This document shows positions 1-8,309 of a stretch of DNA of 64,000 nucleotides, piece by piece (within the stretch, counting starts at the first letter, position 1; the number at the start of each line of letters is the position of its first letter). The position numbers and the translations under genes are program-made. The notes under the pieces were generated by a model. It was not told the DNA's origin, did not search any database, and saw nothing but the letters and a program-made list of their open reading frames with translations. The DNA comes from JASJBU01 sp963797085. Its GTDB lineage: Bacteria > Pseudomonadota > Gammaproteobacteria > Chromatiales > Chromatiaceae. The stretch is taken from contig CAWCOA010000026.1 in assembly GCA_963797085.1 (NCBI GenBank), positions 248,001 through 312,000 of the forward strand, read 5' to 3'.

Positions 1-983
1 TGCATGCGCATGATAAAAGGCCTGGCGAAGATACAGAAAGTGACAAACAGAGAGACCGGGTTCCCTGGTGTGCCGATAAATGGGGTATTTTCTATGTGGC
101 CGAAGGCAAGAGGTTTACCGGGGCGGATGGCGATCTTCCACAAATCGAGAGATCCTAATTTTTCAACAGCCGGTTTGACATGATCCTCCTCACCGACCGA
201 TACGCCCCCGGACGCAATGACTAAATCAGCCTGCTCCGCGCCATGAGCCAATGCATCACAAGTGGCCTTCAAGGTATCCTCAACAATTCCGAGCTGTATT
301 ACTTCACAACCCAGCGCCTCCAACAGGCCACCGAGCGTATACTGATTAGAGTTGTAAATCTGTCCTGGACCCAATGTCTCTCCTGGCATCACCAATTCAT
401 CACCGCTGGAGAAAACAGCTACTTTCAAACGACGATATACGGGCAGCTCAGAGATACCCACTGACGCGGCCAAGCCGAGATGCTGGGGCTTGAGCTTGAT
501 ACCCGCAGAAAGGATCTCATCTCCGGTCATGATATCTTCACCCGCGGCACGGATATTGGCGCCCTTTGCTGGCAGCTGCTCAATGGTGACAAAACCATCA
601 TCCATACGGCAGGCTTCCTGAATGACCACGGTATCAGCCCCTGGCGGGATCGGCGCCCCGGTAAAGATTCTTGCAGCGGTACCCGCTTGCAACTGACTTC
701 CGACCGTTCCAGCAGGGATCCGCTGTGAGATAGCCAAGCGGGGCAACGCCACTTGCAGATCAGCACTGTTGACCGCATAGCCATCCATCGCACTGTTACT
801 CCACGGAGGTACACTGCATAAACTCTCAACTGACTCAGATAAAACACGGCCTTGCGCTTCAGCTGTAGGTACTCGCTCTATCTCCGTCAGCGGCAGTACC
901 CGATCGAGAAGAAAATCCAGCGCCTCTTCTATCGATTTAAGGCTAGGCTCCGATTGATGTGAATCACAGCCGCATTCACTCAT
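1..983 (-). CDS. moeA: Molybdopterin molybdenumtransferase MoeA (3' end beyond window)
   Basis: Inserts molybdate into adenylylated molybdopterin in the last step of molybdenum cofactor synthesis in the cytoplasm. The frame is open from the ATG at 983 to the window edge, giving about 327 residues of a family that usually runs near 400, so the C-terminal domain is missing. The N-terminus MSECGCDS is Cys-rich. The stretches VPPWSNSAMDGYAV, FTGAPIPPGADTVV and FSSGDELV are typical MoeA domain motifs. A GGAG lies about ten bases before the ATG. moaB follows upstream on the same strand, which fits a cofactor gene pair. Only the truncation limits confidence. Confidence 0.93.
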   Translation of the reverse strand, partial: MSECGCDSHQSEPSLKSIEEALDFLLDRVLPLTEIERVPTAEAQGRVLSESVESLCSVPPWSNSAMDGYAVNSADLQVALPRLAISQRIPAGTVGSQLQAGTAARIFTGAPIPPGADTVVIQEACRMDDGFVTIEQLPAKGANIRAAGEDIMTGDEILSAGIKLKPQHLGLAASVGISELPVYRRLKVAVFSSGDELVMPGETLGPGQIYNSNQYTLGGLLEALGCEVIQLGIVEDTLKATCDALAHGAEQADLVIASGGVSVGEEDHVKPAVEKLGSLDLWKIAIRPGKPLAFGHIENTPFIGTPGNPVSLFVTFCIFARPFIMRM

Positions 984-1140
984 CAAGATCATCTCCAATA
1001 ACAGGCATCAACCAATTCAATGCATACCTCTGCTGGGTTAAACCATGCAACCCGTATCTACGATTATATTGGACAACTTAATACTAAAAATTTCAGATTA
1101 GTGATGAATTTTCATAAGCGCCAGGAGTTGCTCAGAAACA

Positions 1141-1671
1141 CTAAAATTCCAGCAGGCGCGGGAACATCTGGGCAAAATTACAGGGCCGCGTACGGTGATC
1201 AAGCTGATCCTTGAGGATCTTGTCCCAGCCAGTGCGACATGCGCCAGTGGAACCCGGTAGACAGAAGACCAGCGTACCATTCGCAAGTCCGGCAACTGCC
1301 CTCGACTGAATGGCTGAGACACCTATCTCTTCCAACGAGATCGCACGAAAAACCTCACCAAAACCCTCGATGGACTTATCGAACAGCGGGACAACTGCTT
1401 CCGGCGTGCTATCGCGCCCGGTGATACCCGTACCTCCGGTACTGATGATCACATGCACATCCTCGTCAGCTATCCAGCGGGAGAACACAGCCCTCATCTG
1501 ATAGATATCATCCGGGACAATCGTCTTTTCGACTAGCTTGTGGTCTGCCTCGAGCACCCTTTCCCGGAGAATGTTTCCAGATTTGTCATCCTCTTCAGTA
1601 CGACTGTCAGAAACAGTCAGAATAGCGATATTCAACGGCACAAAGCCGGTATCCTTATAATGTCCAGCCAT
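1141..1671 (-). CDS. moaB: Molybdenum cofactor biosynthesis protein MoaB
   Basis: MoaB/MogA-family protein of 176 residues, the usual length, acting on molybdopterin (adenylylation in this family) before molybdate insertion by MoeA. The family signatures are visible: LNIAILTVSDSRT near the start, the glycine-rich ISTGGTGITGRD around residue 95, and FCLPGSTGACR near residue 145, which matches the MPT-binding loop. It lies upstream of moeA on the same strand with a gap of about 160 bp, so the two may be cotranscribed. No strong ribosome binding site precedes the ATG at 1671. The split from MogA rests on overall resemblance and is less certain than the family. Confidence 0.9.
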   Translation of the reverse strand: MAGHYKDTGFVPLNIAILTVSDSRTEEDDKSGNILRERVLEADHKLVEKTIVPDDIYQMRAVFSRWIADEDVHVIISTGGTGITGRDSTPEAVVPLFDKSIEGFGEVFRAISLEEIGVSAIQSRAVAGLANGTLVFCLPGSTGACRTGWDKILKDQLDHRTRPCNFAQMFPRLLEF

Positions 1672-2138
1672 AATGTTGTCTCTATTCCCATGACCTAGGG
1701 TATTAAATTGAAAAGGTACTCGAAATCCTGCTCGATTCGGAAATTTTATACTTTATTCTAGTAATGATAGTTATGCAGCACCGGCCAGTCCAGTGTCGCA
1801 AACTCCCATGAGGAAAGCGGCCCAACTAGGATTTACCAAGCTAAATCGCTCTAACCCTTGTCCGATAAATCTCGACATAAACTTATCTATGCCGCAACAG
1901 CTGCCGGTGGGATTTCATTGCATCAGACCAGAGAGTATTTGAAGATATCCTCGTCACCTCGGATCTAACTGACTGGCTCCCAGGCCCCTGCAAGCCAGGC
2001 TAAACTCTAACCAGTGACCAGATTACTGCCATCAAAGAGCAACATACCTTGACTCTGGTCAAAGATCACCTGCCCTGCCAAATAACTTGCTTTAAAAAAT
2101 CAAGCGGGCCTGGAATGTCTCGAATTGTCTTGTCCAAA
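1672..2138. other. Intergenic gap without recognisable gene
   Basis: These 467 bases separate moaB from gcvPB. Short open stretches exist in several frames but none shows a start with a ribosome binding site, a plausible composition or a motif I recognise. I see no tRNA, clear terminator or repeat. It could hold a decayed gene. Confidence 0.5.
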
Positions 2139-3584
2139 TCACTTCACGCAAGTCAAATCCAGTTCCCTCGCTGCGCGTACATCATCCAGTCGTTTCACTG
2201 GTAAAGTATGGGGAGCCTGCTTCAGCTTATCAGGCTCACTCTCGGCTTCATGTTGGATTTTTTGCATAATCTCAACAAAACCATCCAAATCCTCTTTCGC
2301 CTCGGTCTCTGTTGGCTCGATTAACAGGCATTCAGGCACGAGAAGGGGGAAGTAGGTGGTGGGGGCATGGACACCGAAATCCAGCATGCGCTTGGCAAAG
2401 TCCATGGTATTCACCCCTAGCTCTTTCGCCTGTCGCTTCAAGGTCAAAATAAATTCATGGCTGGCGCGGCGTTCGGGATAAGCGGCATCAAAGCCCGCCA
2501 GCATCAGACGCTTCATCAAATAGTTGGCGTTCAAGGTGGAAAACTCCGACACTCGATGCATGCCTTCACGCCCCAGCATGCGCGCATAGATATAGGCCCT
2601 CATCAATACCCCTGCATTTCCAGCGAAAGCAGAGAGTCGCCCGATGCTGTCCGGTCGGTCTTCTTCGGTCAACCAACGATAATCGCCGCTATCAAGACCC
2701 ACCAGGGGTATCGGCAGATAGGGTTCAAGCCGTTGGCTGACGCCCACCGGCCCGGCGCCAGGCCCCCCACCACCATGTGGCGTGGAAAAGGTCTTATGCA
2801 GGTTCATATGGATAACATCAAATCCCATATCGCCTGGCCTGACCTTACCTAGGATGGCATTCAAGTTGGCGCCGTCATAATAGAGCAGCCCACCCGCTTC
2901 ATGCACCAGGCGGGCAATCTCCTTGATGCGTCTTTCAAATACACCCACCGTGGAGGGATTGGTCAACATAATTCCCGCGGTCTGTGGGCCCAAAACCTTT
3001 TTCAGCGCCTCGACATCGATATCCCCATCACGGCCGGTGGGTATCTCTCGTACGCTATAGCCGCACATCACCGCTGATGCGGGATTCGTACCATGGGCGG
3101 CATCCGGCACCAGTATCTCTTTTCTCAGCTCGTCACCACGGGCATCGTGATAGGCGCGGATCATGGCGACCCCGGCAAACTCACCCTGAGCGCCGGCTGC
3201 AGGCGTGAGGGACACCGCATGCATGCCGGTTACCTCTTTGAGAATCTCCTGCAGTTCAAACATACAAGCCAGGAAACCCTGACTGTGAGTCTCGGGCGCA
3301 TGTGGATGGCGCGCCAGAACACCAGGCAGCGAGGCCAGACTGTTGCCGGCTCGCGGATTGTATTTCATGGTGCAGGAGCCTAACGGATAGAAGTGTGTAT
3401 CGATGGAAAAATTCTTCTGTGACAGACGAGTGTAATGACGCACTGCCTGCATCTCAGACACCTCAGGCAACGAAGCTGAGCGCTTACGGCGTAATACCTC
3501 GGGAATCGAACTGAGTTCTGCTTTTTCCGCTGGCGCCTGAGCGGGCGCCCGGCGTCCTGTGTGTGATTGTTCGTAGATCAGCAT
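2139..3584 (-). CDS. gcvPB: Glycine dehydrogenase (decarboxylating) subunit 2, GcvPB
   Basis: Beta half of the P-protein of the glycine cleavage system. It carries the pyridoxal phosphate and, together with GcvPA, decarboxylates glycine and passes the aminomethyl group to lipoyl-GcvH. The PLP lysine is in HMNLHKTFSTPHGGGGPG, followed by the family's glycine-rich loop. THFYPLGSCTMKYNP near the N-terminus is also diagnostic. I start at the ATG at 3584 because family members begin with MLIYEQSHTGRRAP-like sequence. A GTG at 3623 would add 13 residues. It is last in gcvT-gcvH-gcvPA-gcvPB and is controlled by the glycine riboswitch upstream of gcvT. The split P-protein contrasts with the single fused GcvP of enterobacteria. 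Confidence 0.95.
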   Translation of the reverse strand: MLIYEQSHTGRRAPAQAPAEKAELSSIPEVLRRKRSASLPEVSEMQAVRHYTRLSQKNFSIDTHFYPLGSCTMKYNPRAGNSLASLPGVLARHPHAPETHSQGFLACMFELQEILKEVTGMHAVSLTPAAGAQGEFAGVAMIRAYHDARGDELRKEILVPDAAHGTNPASAVMCGYSVREIPTGRDGDIDVEALKKVLGPQTAGIMLTNPSTVGVFERRIKEIARLVHEAGGLLYYDGANLNAILGKVRPGDMGFDVIHMNLHKTFSTPHGGGGPGAGPVGVSQRLEPYLPIPLVGLDSGDYRWLTEEDRPDSIGRLSAFAGNAGVLMRAYIYARMLGREGMHRVSEFSTLNANYLMKRLMLAGFDAAYPERRASHEFILTLKRQAKELGVNTMDFAKRMLDFGVHAPTTYFPLLVPECLLIEPTETEAKEDLDGFVEIMQKIQHEAESEPDKLKQAPHTLPVKRLDDVRAARELDLTCVK

Positions 3585-3657
3585 TTTTGTTTTCGCCCAA
3601 ACAGCTTCAGCCGCTCGGTCCACCTCTCGCTAATTATCTGTAAGCATGCAGCGCCAA

Positions 3658-5055
3658 TCACCAGTCAGGTTTTAACTGACAGGGTGTCTCAACCTGGGCC
3701 TCTATCACTCTTTCCAACTTACTGCGGTAACTCTCTATGTCATCCTCATTGCGCAGTTCCGTCGCGCAAACTAACACTGCGTTCCCCAGTTCCGGGAAGT
3801 CCTGGCTCAGGTCATAGCCACCCAACACATTGTGGGCCGCCAGGAGCTTCAGCGCATCTGCAGACTTAATCGGCAAGCGGATCACCTTTTCGTGAAAGCA
3901 TGCGCCCTGAAAAACCGCCTCGACGCCATGCACGCTGGTCAAGGCTTCAGTCAGTTTTTGGGTGTTTGCATGACAGGCGGCGGCTACCCGCTCGAGCCCC
4001 TCGGCCCCCAGCAATGTCATGTGGATAGTGGCGGCGGTAACGACCAACCCCTGGTTGGTACAGATATTGGAAGTCGCCTTGGAGCGACGGATATGTTGCT
4101 CACGTGCCTGCAGTGTAAGTGTGTAGCCGGTCTTGCCATCCAGATCCAGTGTACGGCCGATGATGCGTCCCGGCATCTGGCGCACCAGTTTCTGTGTGGC
4201 GCAGAGAAAACCGAAATAGGGGCCACCGGAGGCCAGTGGCGCGCCCAATGGCTGGCCCTCGCCACAGCAGATATCAGCCCCCTGTTCGCCCCATTCGCCT
4301 GGCGGGTTAAGCACCGCCAATGCCACTGGATTGACCACCGCGATGGCCAGCATACCATGCGCATGCGCCCAATCAGTCATCTCATCTACTGACTCGAGCA
4401 CGCCGAAAAAGTTGGGTTGCGGAACGACCAGTGCAGCAAAATCCTCACCGGCATGCGACTCCAGGGCGGACAGATCCGTCTTACCACTCGTTTCGTCGAA
4501 AGGCACCTCGATCAACTCGATCTTTTGGTTACGCACGATGGTTTGCGTTACTTTGCGATAGGTCGGGTGCAAACTGCGCGGTATCAGAACGCGCTTGGAT
4601 TTCGATTTGCGATTTGCGCGCACGGCCATGAGAACCGCTTCCGCCAGCGCGGAAGCGCCGTCATACAGTGAAGTGTTGGATACATCCATGCCCGTGAGGG
4701 CAGTCATCATCGACTGGAACTCGTACAACAGTTGCAGGGTTCCCTGACTTGCCTCTGCCTGATAGGGCGTATAAGCGGTATAGAACTCACCCCGGGTGGC
4801 CAACTGCCAGACCGCGGCCGGAATATGGTGATCATAGGCGCCCGCACCGATAAAACACAATGGCTGGCCATCCTCTTTGGCCCGGGCCTGCATCAGGCGA
4901 TTTAGCTCCATCTCTGAAAGACCCTCAGGTATCTGCTGCAGTTCACCGCAACGCAATTCAGCTGGGATCTCATCAAACAGCATATCGATATCATCGACGC
5001 CAATGACTTCCAGCATTTCACGGATGTCGTCTTCTGTATGAGGAATAAATGGCAT
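3658..5055 (-). CDS. gcvPA: Glycine dehydrogenase (decarboxylating) subunit 1, GcvPA
   Basis: Alpha half of the two-subunit P-protein, 465 residues, which forms a heterotetramer with GcvPB. The PLP-transferase fold is recognisable from FIGAGAYDHHIPAAV, YTPYQAEASQGTLQ and SLYDGASALAEA, which are strongly conserved in this subunit. It lacks the PLP lysine, as expected, because that residue sits in GcvPB. The ATG at 5055 gives the usual MPFIPHT N-terminus. It lies 14 bp after gcvH and 73 bp before the gcvPB start, within the riboswitch-controlled operon. The assignment is very secure. Confidence 0.95.
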   Translation of the reverse strand: MPFIPHTEDDIREMLEVIGVDDIDMLFDEIPAELRCGELQQIPEGLSEMELNRLMQARAKEDGQPLCFIGAGAYDHHIPAAVWQLATRGEFYTAYTPYQAEASQGTLQLLYEFQSMMTALTGMDVSNTSLYDGASALAEAVLMAVRANRKSKSKRVLIPRSLHPTYRKVTQTIVRNQKIELIEVPFDETSGKTDLSALESHAGEDFAALVVPQPNFFGVLESVDEMTDWAHAHGMLAIAVVNPVALAVLNPPGEWGEQGADICCGEGQPLGAPLASGGPYFGFLCATQKLVRQMPGRIIGRTLDLDGKTGYTLTLQAREQHIRRSKATSNICTNQGLVVTAATIHMTLLGAEGLERVAAACHANTQKLTEALTSVHGVEAVFQGACFHEKVIRLPIKSADALKLLAAHNVLGGYDLSQDFPELGNAVLVCATELRNEDDIESYRSKLERVIEAQVETPCQLKPDW

Positions 5056-5069
5056 GACAAACCCGGTTA

Positions 5070-5462
5070 TTAAGCTTCTTCAGCAAGAATCGCGGCATAG
5101 CCCTCCGCGCTCAGCAGACCATCAAGTTCAGATGCATCTGACATCTTCACTTTGAAGATCCAGCCATCGCCGAAAGCATCCTCATTGATGGTTTCAGGCG
5201 CATCGTCCAAGACCTCATTTACAGCCAAAACCTCACCTGATACCGGACTGTAGACATCAGATGCCGCCTTTACCGACTCTACTACGGCACAATCACCACC
5301 TGCCTCTACCATATCGCCTATTCCAGGCGGATCGACAAATACCAAATCACCCAGCAATTCTTGAGCATGGTCACTGATTCCGACCGTAGCGGTACCGTCA
5401 CCTTCATCACGTACCCATTCATGAGATTTTGCATATCTCAGATTTGTCGGCGCTTCACTCAT
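5070..5462 (-). CDS. gcvH: Glycine cleavage system H protein
   Basis: Lipoyl carrier protein of the glycine cleavage system, 130 residues, typical for GcvH. The lipoylation lysine is K65 in VESVKAASDVYSPVSGEV. The N-terminal YAKSHEWV and the later NEDAFGDGWIFKVK are family signatures. It shuttles the aminomethyl group from the P-protein to GcvT and electrons to lipoamide dehydrogenase, whose gene is not in this window. It sits between gcvT and gcvPA in one operon. Confidence 0.96.
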   Translation of the reverse strand: MSEAPTNLRYAKSHEWVRDEGDGTATVGISDHAQELLGDLVFVDPPGIGDMVEAGGDCAVVESVKAASDVYSPVSGEVLAVNEVLDDAPETINEDAFGDGWIFKVKMSDASELDGLLSAEGYAAILAEEA

Positions 5463-5512
5463 TCTTCTATTCCCCTAGTCATAGTTGTAATCTGCATAAT
5501 ACTGTCCCAGAC

Positions 5513-6604
5513 CTATAAATCGATACAGGCCTTTCCATTGCGCACAAAGGGCGGCTTGACGACCTGCGCGGCTAATCGTTTGCCACGCACCTCAACTTCA
5601 CAGGTTGCACCGATCTCCGGCTGCACCCTTGCCAAGGCAATAGAGCGCTCCAGTGTCGGAGAAAATCCGCCGGAGGTGATTTCACCGAGTTCCTGGTCTC
5701 CCGCGAAAACTTTCAAATGATTGCGCAAAACACCCCGGCCGGTCAGCAGCAGTCCGACAAATCGACGCTTAGCCGGATCATCTTTCTGCGCTTCCAATGC
5801 CTCACGACCAATGAAGCGGCGCTCAGCAGGTTCCCAGGCCAGGGTCCAGGCCAAACCGGCTTCCAACGGGGAAATATCTTCATCCATATCGGTGCCATAG
5901 AGGTTCATCCCCGCTTCGAGGCGCAGCGTGTCACGGGCCCCCAGGCCACAGGGCTCGACACCCGATTCAGCCAGTGAGTGCCAGAAAGAGACAGCCTCAG
6001 AAGCCGGCAACATGATCTCAAAACCGTCCTCCCCGGTATAGCCGGTACGGGCCAGGAACCAGTCGCCATCGGCTGCCGCATTGAAAGGTTTGAGTTCCTC
6101 CCCAGATTGCTGCAGCACCGAGGAGAGCAGGGGCAAGGTCTTGCTGCGTGCGTTGGGGCCCTGTACGGCTATCATGGCCAGGTCTCTGCGAGGTTTAATC
6201 TCAACATCAAACCCGCTGGCCTGCCGCTCCAGCCAGGCAAGATCCTTTTCGGTGGTCCCGGCGTTCACAACCATGCGGAAAAAATCGTCGCCCAAATAGT
6301 AGACAATCAGATCATCAATTACCCCGCCCTGTTCATTGAGCATACAGCTGTAGAGCGCCTTGCCTGGCGTCTTCAGCCGGCCTACATCATTCGCGAGCAA
6401 TTTCTGCAGATAGGGCCGGGTTTCTGCTCCCTGCAGATCGACAACTGTCATGTGGGACACATCGAACATACCCGCATCGCGCCGCACCTGGTGATGTTCA
6501 TCCAGCTGGGAACCGTAATGCAACGGCATATCCCAACCACCGAAGGGGACCATGCGCCCGCCCATCGTCTGGTGGGCTTCAAAAAGGACTGTCTGTTTAC
6601 CCAT
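5513..6604 (-). CDS. gcvT: Aminomethyltransferase GcvT (T protein)
   Basis: Transfers the methylene carbon from aminomethyl-lipoyl GcvH to tetrahydrofolate and releases ammonia. The product is 363 residues. Supporting motifs are MVPFGGWDMPLHYG near residue 20, GMFDVSHMTVVDL near residue 45, RTGYTGEDGFEIM near residue 195 and LGARDTLRLEAGMNLYG near residue 230, the folate-binding region. An AGAGAG sits seven bases before the ATG. It is the first gene of the operon, immediately behind the glycine riboswitch and its terminator. Confidence 0.96.
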   Translation of the reverse strand: MGKQTVLFEAHQTMGGRMVPFGGWDMPLHYGSQLDEHHQVRRDAGMFDVSHMTVVDLQGAETRPYLQKLLANDVGRLKTPGKALYSCMLNEQGGVIDDLIVYYLGDDFFRMVVNAGTTEKDLAWLERQASGFDVEIKPRRDLAMIAVQGPNARSKTLPLLSSVLQQSGEELKPFNAAADGDWFLARTGYTGEDGFEIMLPASEAVSFWHSLAESGVEPCGLGARDTLRLEAGMNLYGTDMDEDISPLEAGLAWTLAWEPAERRFIGREALEAQKDDPAKRRFVGLLLTGRGVLRNHLKVFAGDQELGEITSGGFSPTLERSIALARVQPEIGATCEVEVRGKRLAAQVVKPPFVRNGKACIDL

Positions 6605-6680
6605 AAAAAATCTCTCTGTTCAGCACAATACTGCTTTTCAGCAGCCCCAGGTGAAGAGATGACTGCCAAGCAAAAACGCA

Positions 6681-6716
6681 AAAAAGGCGGCGCGAGGCCT
6701 GTTACCTCACGCCGCC
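6681..6716 (-). terminator. Intrinsic terminator of the glycine riboswitch
   Basis: On the minus strand a stem of GGCGGCG paired with CGCCGCC, extended by CCTC/GAGG past one mismatch, is followed directly by TTTTTT. It lies between the second glycine aptamer and gcvT, where an expression platform is expected. Glycine binding would be expected to prevent its formation. Confidence 0.85.
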
Positions 6717-6717
6717 C

Positions 6718-6900
6718 CTCTGTCCAAAACCTGAGAGTTTGCAACTGACTGATACATCAGTTCCTGCCCCGTCGGTGGGTCTATTGACCGCTCTCCAGAG
6801 TCAAACCTTAGTCCCCGCGGTCCTTTTGCCTGAGCGATTCCGGGCGGGATTGCGCCTTCGGCGTCGGTAGTAGACCGATCTCTCCCACGAGGGTTGGTTG
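6718..6900 (-). promoter_or_regulatory. Tandem glycine riboswitch
   Basis: Two glycine aptamers in series on the minus strand upstream of gcvT. The first, at about 6900 to 6790, shows GGGAGAG, GCCGAAGGCGCAA, CTCAGGCAAAAGGACCG and a closing CTCTGGAGAG. The second, at about 6790 to 6718, shows CACCGACGGGGCA, CAAACTCTCAGG and GGACAGAGG. These are the conserved core elements of the family. The location, the tandem arrangement and the downstream terminator all agree with a glycine-activated switch for glycine degradation. Confidence 0.93.
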
Positions 6901-6908
6901 AGCAACGG

Positions 6909-6938
6909 ACTATACCTCCAGATGGGGTGGATTTTCAA
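6909..6938 (-). promoter_or_regulatory. Probable sigma-70 promoter of the gcv operon
   Basis: The minus strand reads TTGAAA at 6938-6933, an 18-base spacer, then TATAGT at 6914-6909. Transcription would start near 6902, just before the riboswitch. It abuts the stop codon of ubiI, which is transcribed in the same direction. Predicted from sequence only. Confidence 0.6.
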
Positions 6939-8309
6939 TCAACGCGCCAGCCTTGGCCTCTCCCCCGCCAAACCCATGGCCCGCTTTATGATCAGGTGCT
7001 TAACGGGACCCGCATGATCAACCAGAGACAATCCAAGATTGCGGGTCAACTGTAAGGGCAGGATTTCATTACTGAAAAAACGTTTAAAGAAATCCATGGC
7101 GCCCAACATTCCCAGGTTTGCCCCTTTTCTTGCTCGTTCATAACGCCGCAAGGTCGCAAAGGAACCGATTTTTCGCCTGGAATCACGCGCTTCAGCCAAC
7201 ACTTCAAACAGTGTTGCCGCATCCAGAAATCCCAGATTGACACCTTGTCCCGCTAACGGATGAATGGCATGTGCGGCATCCCCCACCAGCGCCAGGCCTT
7301 CCCGAATATAGGTCTTCGCATGGCCCAGTCGCAGTGGAAACACACCTCGAGGCCCCGCATCCATCACCTTACCCAGCACCCCTGCACTGGCGGCTGTCAG
7401 GGCATCACAAAACGCGAAGTTTTGCATGGACATCAGCTCCTGCGCCAACTCGGGTGATGTGGACCAGACAATGGAACAGCGGCCATCATCAATCGGCAGA
7501 AAAGCCAGGGGGCCAGTCGGCATGAAACGCTGCCAGGCCGTAAACTGGTGATGCCTTTCCGGCTTAATCGTTGCCACGATGGCATGCTGGTCATAATCCC
7601 ATCCTTGGCTGTCAATCGACGCCAGTTTACGCACCAGTGACTCACGGCCATCCGCAGCAACGATCAATTTGGCCTGTAGGCGACGCCCATCTTTCAAGCT
7701 CACCATCGGACTAGCGCCTGTTTCAAGGGTCTCGATCTCCACGGGACAGAGACGCGTTACATTGTCTAGCTCCCCCAACCGCTCCCAGAGCGCAAGTTGG
7801 GTCACCCTGTTCTCAACGATATGACCAAGATTTGGTTCACCAATATCGGCCGCACTAAAGTGAATACTGCCGCCGAACAGGGAAGTTCCAGTGTCACGGG
7901 AGGCAGGATGCCGTGAGCGACCGCCGAACAGGGAAGTTCCAGTGTCACGGGAGGCAGGCCGCTCCTGTGCATCCTGCACTCGCGGCATTGGTACATCCCT
8001 GTACGGCAGATGCCGTGAGTGACCGTCACCCCCGGCATCCCAGACATGCATATCTGTATAGGGGCTGACACGCAGGTCCTGCATGCGCTGCCATACGCCC
8101 AGGTTTTCCAGGATGCGCTGGGAGGCTCTGCTGAGCGCGGAAACCCTCAGGTCCACTTCATCCGCCGGCCATTCTGCCTGAGGTTCACGGGTCTCTAACA
8201 CACAGACCCCAAAACCTGCTTCGGCAGCGGCACAGCCCAGGGCACTGCCCACCATACCGCCGCCGACGATAATCAGGTCAAAATTCAGTTGAGATGCAAA
8301 TTCAGACAA
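6939..8309 (-). CDS. ubiI: UbiI/VisC-type FAD-dependent ubiquinone hydroxylase with an in-frame insertion
   Basis: FAD monooxygenase of the UbiH/UbiF/VisC family, probably the C5-hydroxylase of ubiquinone synthesis acting at the inner membrane. The FAD dinucleotide-binding motif is LIIVGGGMVGSALG near residue 13. GDAAHAIHPLAGQGVNLG near residue 330 is the second FAD motif and is diagnostic. I prefer the TTG at 8309 because AGAGGAG sits seven bases upstream and the overlap with ubiH is then 8 bp. An in-frame ATG at 8345 lacks a ribosome binding site. The product is 456 residues, longer than the usual 400, because 51 residues (97-147) are inserted between DAGGDG and SIHFSAADIGEP. The insert contains PASRDTGTSLFGG twice. 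Whether the enzyme tolerates the insertion is unknown. Confidence 0.9.
   Translation of the reverse strand: MSEFASQLNFDLIIVGGGMVGSALGCAAAEAGFGVCVLETREPQAEWPADEVDLRVSALSRASQRILENLGVWQRMQDLRVSPYTDMHVWDAGGDGHSRHLPYRDVPMPRVQDAQERPASRDTGTSLFGGRSRHPASRDTGTSLFGGSIHFSAADIGEPNLGHIVENRVTQLALWERLGELDNVTRLCPVEIETLETGASPMVSLKDGRRLQAKLIVAADGRESLVRKLASIDSQGWDYDQHAIVATIKPERHHQFTAWQRFMPTGPLAFLPIDDGRCSIVWSTSPELAQELMSMQNFAFCDALTAASAGVLGKVMDAGPRGVFPLRLGHAKTYIREGLALVGDAAHAIHPLAGQGVNLGFLDAATLFEVLAEARDSRRKIGSFATLRRYERARKGANLGMLGAMDFFKRFFSNEILPLQLTRNLGLSLVDHAGPVKHLIIKRAMGLAGERPRLAR
7869..8021 (-). repeat. In-frame 153-bp repeat insertion in ubiI
   Basis: Two 38-bp copies, identical as far as I can read (7870-7907 and 7921-7958), recur with a 51-bp period, so each unit is 17 codons. 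The flanking 16-mers GATGCCGTGAGYGACC recur near 7907 and 8009. Between 7959 and 8008 lie two short hairpins, GTGCA-TCC-TGCAC at 7967-7979 and GTACA-TCCC-TGTAC at 7991-8004. Removing 7869-8021 would rejoin a normal UbiI sequence (DAGGDG-SIHFSAADIGEP), so I read it as an inserted repeat element that keeps the frame. Confidence 0.85.

Noticed and set aside
5978..6748. Open frame of 256 codons antisense to gcvT
   Set aside because: It lies opposite a strongly conserved gene and through the riboswitch, with no motif and no ribosome binding site.
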